This document shows, piece after piece, positions 1 through 4,804 of a DNA stretch of 15,883 bases. The position numbers and the translations under genes are program-made. Numbering within the stretch: the first letter of the stretch is position 1; each line of letters opens with the position of its first letter. Source of the stretch: Candidatus Poseidoniales archaeon (GTDB lineage Archaea > Thermoplasmatota > Poseidoniia > Poseidoniales > Poseidoniaceae). The notes under the pieces were generated by a model. The model saw only the letters and a list, made by a program, of their open reading frames with translations. It did not search any database and was not told the DNA's origin. Location: contig QXYA01000152.1 of assembly GCA_009887135.1 (NCBI GenBank), positions 1 through 15,883 on the forward strand, written 5' to 3'.

Positions 1-455
1 CCATTGATGCTCATCTGATCGCTTTGAAGATCTAACTGTACGGCAAGATGATTCAAGAGTACTTCAGAATCACTTGTTGTATTCACGTGCCGACGATGTT
101 CACCAATCAGGCTTTTTTGTATTTCATCGCTGTTGGTTAGATTTCCGTTATGTGCCAAAGCTAAGCCATATGGAGAGTTTACGTAAAACGGTTGAGCCTC
201 TGCTGTGGAAGAAGAGCCTGCAGTAGGATAGCGGACGTGCCCAATACCGACATGTCCAAGCAATTTTTGCATATGTCGCTTGTAGAATACATCGGAGACA
301 AGACCGTTTCCTTTTCGAAGATTGAATTTTTCATTATGTTCAGTCATAATTCCAGCAGCATCTTGGCCTCTGTGTTGGAGCACAGTCAAGCCATCATAGA
401 GTGCTTGGTTCACGTGTGAACCGTGTCGACCAACTATTCCGATGATGCCGCACAT
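1..455 (-). CDS. purF: Amidophosphoribosyltransferase (PurF), N-terminal part, truncated by window edge
   Basis: PurF catalyses the first committed step of de novo purine synthesis: glutamine-derived ammonia is transferred to PRPP to give 5-phosphoribosylamine in the cytosol. About 151 residues are present, covering most of the class II (Ntn) glutamine amidotransferase domain. The protein begins MCGIIGIVG, so Cys2 becomes the N-terminal nucleophile after Met removal; no propeptide is encoded. Further landmarks are LQHRGQDAAGI, GHVRYPTAG and LAHNGNLTN, which form the glutaminase site. The phosphoribosyltransferase domain lies beyond the left edge. The start is fixed by the required Met-Cys. 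The gene lies 55 bp downstream of eL37 on the same strand, so the two may be cotranscribed. Identification is firm; completeness cannot be judged. Confidence 0.96.
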   Translation of the reverse strand, partial: MCGIIGIVGRHGSHVNQALYDGLTVLQHRGQDAAGIMTEHNEKFNLRKGNGLVSDVFYKRHMQKLLGHVGIGHVRYPTAGSSSTAEAQPFYVNSPYGLALAHNGNLTNSDEIQKSLIGEHRRHVNTTSDSEVLLNHLAVQLDLQSDQMSIN

Positions 456-510
456 GTGATTCCCTGTGTCGAGACAGTCGCGGCGCCTTTGTATTCATTG
501 CGCTTGAAGT

Positions 511-690
511 TCAAGCCTTAGGACGGTGAGTTTTCTTGTTCCAGCTGTAGGAGCGTATGCGGGCTGTTGCCCCATATCCGCACGATGCACAAACACTTTT
601 CTGCTTGTGATATGCATTTCTTCCACAGCGTCTGCAGCGGATGTGTGTTGTCTTTTGTCGACGACCCATTGATGGTGTACCCTTTGACAT
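511..690 (-). CDS. rpl37e: 50S ribosomal protein eL37 (L37e)
   Basis: A 59-residue protein starting MSKGTPSMGRRQKTTHIRC, a very close match in layout to archaeal/eukaryotic ribosomal protein eL37, a small basic zinc-binding protein of the large subunit that contacts 23S rRNA. The zinc ribbon is intact: C19-x2-C22 and C34-x2-C37, followed by the conserved ARIRSYSWNKK stretch. A purine-rich SD (GAGGTGAG) lies a few bases before the ATG. An overlapping ORF in another frame (495-698) is a shadow. The gene sits between a membrane-protein gene and purF. In many archaea an Sm-like (lsm) gene directly precedes eL37; none is present here. Confidence 0.95.
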   Translation of the reverse strand: MSKGTPSMGRRQKTTHIRCRRCGRNAYHKQKSVCASCGYGATARIRSYSWNKKTHRPKA

Positions 691-752
691 ATACTCACCT
701 CGATATCGAAGCCACCTGCCTTCTCCTTATCAAGGCAACGCTAAGAGAAACC

Positions 753-768
753 CTGACAAATTGGTCAG
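753..768. repeat. Short inverted repeat at the end of the small membrane-protein gene
   Basis: CTGAC and GTCAG are separated by six bases and overlap the stop codon of the small membrane-protein gene. On the minus strand the arm is followed by GGGTTTCTCTT. It could be a weak terminator or mRNA 3' end between the membrane operon and eL37, but a five-base stem also arises easily by chance. Confidence 0.2.
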
Positions 769-1208
769 TCTTTGTTTTGATTTCTAGAAGTGATGTTTAC
801 AAAGGCGACAAAGATCATGATTACAACCGCAATCAACACAGCCAATGCTGTGACAATAAAGTGAACTACATTGGTTAATAATTGAGCTCTAGTGCCGCTA
901 TTATCTTCCAATAAAAATCCACCCTGTGATGTGAGTAAGATAGAGGCAACAACTCCTAAGATAGCTGCGTATGACATCCCTATCCATGGCGCTTTTGGTT
1001 CATTCCTGCTCTTTGAGTATCTGAACATATTAACAATGAAAAAGATTGATGTTAGGGTGTATGTTGTCAAGAATGCGTTTGCAAAACGAGCAAATCCTCT
1101 TGACAAATCAGCGTCGGACGAACTACCTATTATTGCTAGAACGAAACTAGGCAGAATGAGGATAAAACCTGCAATGAGCATGACTCGTTGTTTCGGAGAC
1201 TCATTCAT
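765..1208 (-). CDS. Small four-TM membrane protein, unknown function
   Basis: A 147-residue hydrophobic protein that I do not recognise. Four probable membrane segments are visible, at about residues 9-26, 42-62, 74-93 and 112-135 (for example MLIAGFILILPSFVLAIIG and VVHFIVTALAVLIAVVIMIF). Short charged loops separate them (SKSRNEPKAP after TM2) and the tail is polar. I place the start at MNESPKQ rather than at an ATG 33 bases upstream, because GGAGGTGA stands just before this ATG. The start overlaps the end of the upstream membrane gene by eight bases (ATGAATGA), implying translational coupling and a shared role. No catalytic motif is evident. Confidence 0.8.
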   Translation of the reverse strand: MNESPKQRVMLIAGFILILPSFVLAIIGSSSDADLSRGFARFANAFLTTYTLTSIFFIVNMFRYSKSRNEPKAPWIGMSYAAILGVVASILLTSQGGFLLEDNSGTRAQLLTNVVHFIVTALAVLIAVVIMIFVAFVNITSRNQNKD

Positions 1209-2004
1209 TTTCTTCACCTCCGAGATTTTTTCGAATAACATCAGCGGCTAATTCGAGCTGTTCGTTTGAAGGTGGGGGTAAATTGCTCAATCCAGGACGT
1301 TTTCTCTCATATTGCCAAATCGCCAATGTAAACACGATGATGGAGAGTCCAAGGCCAGCAAGGATTCCAAACAGGTCGCTTGTTGCTAGCCACAAAGAGG
1401 TGCTAAATTGGTCTGTGGTGGTATAGGCGTTGTCGGTATACAATCCAAGAAGGAGAAATCCAAACGAGAATGAACCCAGAAGAAACAGATTCCGGGATGC
1501 ATCGTTTCTGTTCTCCCCCATATGCTTGATGACATACGATCCGCAGAAGAGAATACTACTCATTGCTAGCAAAAAGGTTGGGCGGAAAATAAGCCAATAC
1601 TTGTTAGTTTCACCTTCCCATAGTAGGGATGGCAACCACTTCTCATCATACCAATTCATTGTTTCCAGTAGCGCTAATCCTGAAATGAAGAGCAATAGGC
1701 CTAGTGGTCTAAGTTTCGAATTGAAACGTTTGACGGGGATATCTCCTGCGAATGTGGCTATGTATAATCCAATGAAGATCAACAAAAGCGCAGGAAGGAT
1801 TGCAACTATTAACGCGGAAGAGGCGGCAGAAGGCGATTCTGGGACCGTCAAGAATGAAGCGAGATAGAGACTCCCTCCTAAAATCAGAAAACCCTTTCCG
1901 AGGTTCTGTAGGGAGTGCTGGCGGCGAAATTGCATTGCCATGCCGAGAGATGCAATAGCGAGCGGTATCCAAAGGAGCAATGCCGCTCTGATTTCGTCTT
2001 GCAT
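1201..2004 (-). CDS. Multi-pass membrane protein (~7 TM), unknown function
   Basis: A 267-residue integral membrane protein with about seven hydrophobic segments (near residues 7-24, 37-54, 62-86, 99-114, 138-158, 173-190 and 207-228), and a charged C-terminal tail of about 35 residues after YERKRPG that is likely cytoplasmic. The tail has a short PPP stretch and a helical end. No transporter, protease or transferase motif is recognisable. It is the first gene of a two-gene minus-strand unit, overlapping the next membrane protein by eight bases. Its last codons (GGA GGT GAA) double as the SD of that gene. It is divergent from the eL42 translation cluster. The two proteins may form a membrane complex; that is inferred only from the coupling. 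Confidence 0.8.
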   Translation of the reverse strand: MQDEIRAALLLWIPLAIASLGMAMQFRRQHSLQNLGKGFLILGGSLYLASFLTVPESPSAASSALIVAILPALLLIFIGLYIATFAGDIPVKRFNSKLRPLGLLLFISGLALLETMNWYDEKWLPSLLWEGETNKYWLIFRPTFLLAMSSILFCGSYVIKHMGENRNDASRNLFLLGSFSFGFLLLGLYTDNAYTTTDQFSTSLWLATSDLFGILAGLGLSIIVFTLAIWQYERKRPGLSNLPPPSNEQLELAADVIRKNLGGEENE

Positions 2005-2092
2005 GACCGTAGTTCATGCTATTAGACTTATCAATATCGCTGCATTTTTGCGACTTGTGAGGCGTATTGCCTTGGAATTCTCTTACGACAGC

Positions 2093-2100
2093 AATAAATA
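2093..2100 (+). promoter_or_regulatory. Possible TATA box of the eL42-eS27-aIF2-alpha cluster
   Basis: AATAAATA lies in the 131-bp divergent region, about 40 bases before the eL42 ATG. An archaeal TATA box at this place would start transcription near 2122, just upstream of the SD AGGTGA (2126-2131). This is position-based inference only. Confidence 0.3.
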
Positions 2101-2135
2101 CCCGTCGATTGTCGCCAAGACGTTCAGGTGAAGAC

Positions 2136-2420
2136 ATGGTTAAGATGCCTCGTCAAATTAAGCGATATAGTCCGTCTGCTGGTAAGCACACTCTTCACAC
2201 TGTTGAGCGTGTCAAGAAGAAGCGAGCTTCCGAGCTTCGCTGGGGTCAACGCCGTTTCCGTAAGGTAATGCGTGGATACCGTGGTTTCCCACGTCCTAAA
2301 CCAGACGGTCGTGAAAAGCCTACCAAGCGCGTAAACATTCTTTATCGTTGTACCGAAACTGGTAAAGCGCATTATGCACCATGTAAGCGTGCTAAGAAGT
2401 TCGAACTAATTGATCGATGA
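2136..2420 (+). CDS. rpl44e: 50S ribosomal protein eL42 (L44e), zinc ribbon degenerate
   Basis: A 94-residue basic protein of the large subunit located near the ribosomal E site. Recognisable family stretches are KHTLHTVERVKKKRASEL, the WGQRRFRKVMRGYRGFPRP segment, and the KRAKKFEL end. Family members normally carry a zinc ribbon of two Cys pairs (CPxC near the N-terminus and CxxC near the C-terminus). Here the first pair reads SPSA and the second CTET, so three of the four ligands are missing; another Cys (YAPCK) is near the end. The start MVKMPRQI is chosen because AGGTGA precedes it by four bases; longer upstream extensions lack family similarity. It leads the cluster eL42-eS27-aIF2-alpha-Nop10-PAC2, an order conserved in archaea. 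Confidence 0.93.
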   Translation: MVKMPRQIKRYSPSAGKHTLHTVERVKKKRASELRWGQRRFRKVMRGYRGFPRPKPDGREKPTKRVNILYRCTETGKAHYAPCKRAKKFELIDR

Positions 2421-2430
2421 GGTGTAAAAA

Positions 2431-2601
2431 ATGTCCGGCGAATTCATTAAAGTATCCTGCAAAGATTGTGGAAACGAATCTGTCCTGTTCTCACGAGCAA
2501 CAACCGTAATCTCCTGTGGTGTCTGTGGCGCCACACTAACCAATCCTTCGGGTGGAAAAGCAACCCTCGTTGGCTGCACCGTCCTAGAGACAATGGAATA
2601 A
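2431..2601 (+). CDS. rps27e: 30S ribosomal protein eS27 (S27e)
   Basis: A 56-residue zinc-ribbon protein of the small ribosomal subunit. It begins MSGEFIKVSCKDCGNE and has the two zinc knuckles C10-x2-C13 and C29-x2-C32, followed by the family-typical TNPSGGKATL stretch. Unlike the neighbouring eL42, its zinc site is intact. The SD GAGGTG overlaps the eL42 stop region and ends six bases before the ATG, consistent with coupled translation. The stop codon directly abuts the hairpin ahead of aIF2-alpha. Confidence 0.95.
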   Translation: MSGEFIKVSCKDCGNESVLFSRATTVISCGVCGATLTNPSGGKATLVGCTVLETME

Positions 2602-2616
2602 GGAGGCAGAGCCTCC
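2602..2616 (+). promoter_or_regulatory. Hairpin sequestering the aIF2-alpha Shine-Dalgarno
   Basis: A perfect six-base inverted repeat, GGAGGC and GCCTCC with the loop AGA, fills exactly the space between the eS27 stop codon and the aIF2-alpha ATG. The 5' arm contains the SD core GGAGG, so a folded stem would hide it. A ribosome terminating on eS27 would melt the stem, which suggests translational coupling or feedback control. The structure is seen; the regulatory role is inferred. Confidence 0.6.
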
Positions 2617-3402
2617 ATGCCAACAGACCTCGTTTACCCCGAAGAGGGAGAACTTGTCGTTGTATCTGTAAAAAGCGTCAAGCAAAATGGTGCTGACGTA
2701 ACTCTTGACGAATACGAAGGCGTTGATGGATTCATTTTCATTGGTGAAATCGCAAGTGGATGGATCAAAAACATTCGTAGATTTGTACGAGAAGGGCAAC
2801 GCCTCATCTGCAAAGTTATGCCAAGCCGTATGGATGGAAGTTCCCTTAAACTCTCTTTGAAATCTGTTTCAGAAGAGAGGCGTCGTGATCGCCTTCAACA
2901 ATGGAAGAACGAACAAAGAGCACTCCAACTGTTCAAAGTTCTTGGTGAAGCTCAGAAATGGAAGCAAGAGTTTGCTTCTGAACTCCTCGACCAATTAATT
3001 GAATCCTATGAGACGCTTTACGGAGCATTCGAAGAAGCTGCAATGAGTGAGGGGACACTCGTAGACGCAGGATTTGAAGGTGATTGGATTGCAGCATTCA
3101 TTGAAATTGCAGTCGAGAATATTATTCCACCGTTTGTTGAAATCCGTGGCACTTTGACACTAACCGTTGAAACCAATAGCGGAGTTTTAACAATACGAGA
3201 GGCACTTTTAGCAGCTGAGGAACTCTCCTCGGAAGAACAAGAAATAGAAGTAAATTGTTTCTACGACGGTTCTCCAGAATATAGGATTGAATTGAAGGCT
3301 CCTGATTTCAAGACTGCAGAAGATACATGGACCGAAGCAATTAAAGCAACTGTTTCGGTTATTGAAAATGCTGGTGGAACAGCACTTGCTTACAGAGAGT
3401 GA
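2617..3402 (+). CDS. eif2a: Translation initiation factor aIF2, alpha subunit
   Basis: A 261-residue protein of normal family length. aIF2-alpha, with the gamma and beta subunits, delivers initiator Met-tRNA to the small ribosomal subunit; the alpha subunit strengthens tRNA binding. The N-terminal S1 (OB-fold) domain spans about residues 9-85, with GFIFIGEIASGWIKNI and VREGQRLICKV typical of the family. A helical domain follows (about 90-170), then an alpha-beta C-terminal domain (about 175-255) that binds gamma. It lies 15 bp after eS27, and the start is the ATG after the SD within the hairpin. The next gene, Nop10, starts almost at its stop codon. This position in the cluster matches other archaea. 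Confidence 0.95.
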   Translation: MPTDLVYPEEGELVVVSVKSVKQNGADVTLDEYEGVDGFIFIGEIASGWIKNIRRFVREGQRLICKVMPSRMDGSSLKLSLKSVSEERRRDRLQQWKNEQRALQLFKVLGEAQKWKQEFASELLDQLIESYETLYGAFEEAAMSEGTLVDAGFEGDWIAAFIEIAVENIIPPFVEIRGTLTLTVETNSGVLTIREALLAAEELSSEEQEIEVNCFYDGSPEYRIELKAPDFKTAEDTWTEAIKATVSVIENAGGTALAYRE

Positions 3403-3407
3403 AATTT

Positions 3408-3650
3408 ATGGCGCGTCAACTCCTTCAACAATGCACAGTTTGTAAGGCATGGTGTCTTGAGACAACATGCCCTCAATGTGGCGGTAATGCTCAGGCTGCT
3501 GCGCCACTGAAATGGTCTCCAGAAGATCATCGAGCAAAGATTCGCCGAACACTAAACAATGTTGCAACTCCTGAATGGAGTGCATCCATACCAACTCTTC
3601 CTTCAGTGGAAGAATTGCGTGCTGGACATGGCAACAAGGAAGAAGAATGA
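3408..3650 (+). CDS. nop10: H/ACA RNP protein Nop10, with C-terminal extension
   Basis: Nop10 is a small zinc-binding subunit of the H/ACA RNP that guides rRNA pseudouridylation, bridging Cbf5 and the guide RNA. This 80-residue protein has the expected zinc ribbon C9-x2-C12 and C21-x2-C24, followed by the diagnostic LKWSPEDHRAKIRR, which corresponds to the family FSPEDPYxxYRR. Archaeal Nop10 is usually near 55-60 residues; here about 25 extra residues follow, ending in an acidic GNKEEE tail. A GTG at 3399 is an alternative start adding MKF, but the ATG at 3408 gives the usual short N-terminus. The position directly after aIF2-alpha is the conserved one and supports the call. Confidence 0.88.
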   Translation: MARQLLQQCTVCKAWCLETTCPQCGGNAQAAAPLKWSPEDHRAKIRRTLNNVATPEWSASIPTLPSVEELRAGHGNKEEE

Positions 3651-3678
3651 ATCTCTTCTTCCATCATCATCGTGAAAC

Positions 3679-3686
3679 ATTATACT
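3679..3686 (+). promoter_or_regulatory. Possible TATA box of the PAC2-family gene
   Basis: ATTATACT lies about 28 bases upstream of the PAC2 ATG within a 60-bp gap, and no convincing SD precedes that ATG. This arrangement would fit a leaderless transcript made independently of the upstream cluster. Inference from spacing only. Confidence 0.3.
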
Positions 3687-3710
3687 CCGTAACGGTGGGC
3701 TTTGTGATTC

Positions 3711-4463
3711 ATGCCACTTCTAATCGACACTACAAGCGAACATGGTCTGCCAACTGCTGATCTTCTTTTATTTGCTCTCCCAGGGGTTGGAGATGTTGGA
3801 AAAAACGCTATTGAAATGCTAAATGAATCAAGCCAAGCGGAGAGAGTCGCTCGATTTATCCATCCTGGTTTAGCACCATTGGCAAGATTGGATGAAGATG
3901 GCCTACTCGCCCCTCCTCATCTCTATGCCTCTTTGTTCACAACGCCTACTGGTCAACGCGTGATGACTGTAACAGGGCCAGGTCAACCAAGCGACCCATC
4001 CCATCAGTATGATTTCACTCAGGAATTACTCGAGGCATTTTCAAAAGCACAACTGCCAGAAATGCTTGTTCTTGCCGGTCTTTCCTCTCCACCAGAAAAG
4101 AAGGAAGCGTTTGTCGTCGCTTCCTCCTCTGCACATCGTGTTAATATGGAAGAAAAAGGAGTTGACGTCCGCAGAGACCAGCCTTCAGGAGGTGCGATTG
4201 GAATGTCTGCATTAATGGCTTCAATGGGCCCTATCTTTGGTATTCATTCAGCTTGTGCTATGGCTACAACAGTTGGAGCGAGTGGCGACGTACATGCTTC
4301 ACTTCGCCTTCTTGAATCGATAAGTGAGGGATGGTCTCTTGAGCTTGTTCTTCCAGATGATGTCACCTCTGGAGTCATACAAAAATTACTCGAAATTGCT
4401 CCAAAGAATTCTGCTGATCACGTACGTGAATTGACAGAAGAACCGGATGCATTCTACATTTGA
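3711..4463 (+). CDS. PAC2-family protein (proteasome assembly chaperone-like)
   Basis: A 250-residue protein of the PAC2 / archaeal PbaB-like family, which in archaea is linked to proteasome assembly or chaperone functions. Typical features are an N-terminal segment with LLLFALPGVGDVG, a central LVLAGL strand in the place of the usual 'ggl' motif, GGAIGMSALM, a later region resembling MGPIFGIHSACAMATT, and a C-terminal helix. No membrane segment is seen. The gene follows Nop10 by 60 bp, the conserved archaeal position, but no strong SD is visible and a stop codon lies just upstream in frame, so the start is well bounded. Its stop codon directly abuts the tRNA-Ser gene on the other strand. Confidence 0.85.
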   Translation: MPLLIDTTSEHGLPTADLLLFALPGVGDVGKNAIEMLNESSQAERVARFIHPGLAPLARLDEDGLLAPPHLYASLFTTPTGQRVMTVTGPGQPSDPSHQYDFTQELLEAFSKAQLPEMLVLAGLSSPPEKKEAFVVASSSAHRVNMEEKGVDVRRDQPSGGAIGMSALMASMGPIFGIHSACAMATTVGASGDVHASLRLLESISEGWSLELVLPDDVTSGVIQKLLEIAPKNSADHVRELTEEPDAFYI

Positions 4464-4549
4464 TGGCGCCGAGAGAGGGATTTGAACCCCCGCGTCCATG
4501 GGACAGTGGATTTCGAATCCACCGCAATACCGGGCTATGCGATCTCGGC
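4464..4549 (-). tRNA. tRNA-Ser (anticodon CGA), CCA encoded
   Basis: On the minus strand the molecule folds into a class II tRNA. The acceptor stem GCCGAGA pairs perfectly with TCTCGGC. The anticodon arm is GTGGA-TTCGAAA-TCCAC, giving anticodon CGA (reads the Ser codon UCG). A long variable arm with a GTCC/GGAC stem follows, then a T arm with the loop TTCAAAT. The long variable arm confirms serine identity. The discriminator base is G, and the 3' CCA is encoded in the genome (4464-4466). No intron is seen. Its 3' end touches the stop codon of the convergent PAC2 gene. Confidence 0.95.
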
Positions 4550-4573
4550 TTGTTTCTCGCCTGTGCGCCACCG

Positions 4574-4580
4574 TCATAAG
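4574..4580 (-). promoter_or_regulatory. Possible TATA box of tRNA-Ser
   Basis: Read on the minus strand, CTTATGA is centred about 28 bases upstream of the tRNA 5' end, the expected spacing for an archaeal TATA box. The dyad at 4582-4602 lies immediately upstream, where a BRE would be. Confidence 0.4.
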
Positions 4581-4581
4581 C

Positions 4582-4602
4582 ATGATGCCTCACAGGCATC
4601 AT
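4582..4602. repeat. Perfect 9-bp dyad before the ubiquitin-like gene
   Basis: ATGATGCCT and AGGCATCAT are exact inverted repeats around the loop CAC, ending one base before the ATG of the ubiquitin-like gene, and just upstream of the putative tRNA-Ser TATA box. It can act as an RNA hairpin at the start codon, or as a palindromic protein-binding site between two divergent genes. The core half-sites TGATGCC/GGCATCA recur upstream of mutS (12277-12292). Confidence 0.55.
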
Positions 4603-4603
4603 C

Positions 4604-4804
4604 ATGGAGATTACCTTCTCAGGGCGAGACCACAATTGTACGATTAAAGTGGAACCAAACAGCACACTCCGCCAAGCCCTAGTGCTTGCCAAGATCCTTC
4701 CTTCAACAGTGATTGTAAGTTATGAGGAAAAAATCCTCCCTCACAGTACAGTGCTCAATTCCGAGATACATTTACTCGTTACAACAGTATCATCTGGCGG
4801 CTAA
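4604..4804 (+). CDS. Ubiquitin-like small archaeal modifier / ThiS-MoaD-like sulfur carrier
   Basis: A 66-residue protein with the beta-grasp pattern of the ThiS/MoaD/SAMP/Urm1 group: an N-terminal beta hairpin (MEITFSG, CTIKVEP), a helix (TLRQALVLAKI), STVIVSYEEKILP, HSTVLNSEIHLLVTTVSSGG. It ends in the diagnostic Gly-Gly, which an E1-like enzyme (UbaA/MoeB type) adenylates for thiocarboxylation or protein conjugation. It may serve tRNA 2-thiolation, cofactor sulfur transfer or protein tagging; sequence alone cannot separate these. No SD is present; a perfect dyad ends one base before the ATG. The gene is divergent from tRNA-Ser. Its stop overlaps the stop of the convergent nuclease gene by three to four bases. 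Confidence 0.82.
   Translation: MEITFSGRDHNCTIKVEPNSTLRQALVLAKILPSTVIVSYEEKILPHSTVLNSEIHLLVTTVSSGG

Noticed and set aside
192..419. Plus-strand ORF of 75 codons
   Set aside because: It is antisense to the clear PurF glutaminase domain and shows no family features.
495..698. Minus-strand ORF of 67 codons
   Set aside because: It is a frame shadow of eL37, which reads in the next frame with intact zinc-ribbon cysteines.
2067..2135. Upstream extension of eL42
   Set aside because: The extra 23 codons have no family counterpart, and the SD AGGTGA fixes the start at 2136.
3575..3760. ORF of 61 codons spanning the Nop10-PAC2 gap
   Set aside because: It overlaps both real genes in another frame and has low-complexity His codons (CATCATCAT) rather than protein-like sequence.
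4375..4692. Minus-strand ORFs covering the tRNA
   Set aside because: They run through a well-folded tRNA-Ser and are antisense to the PAC2 and ubiquitin-like genes.
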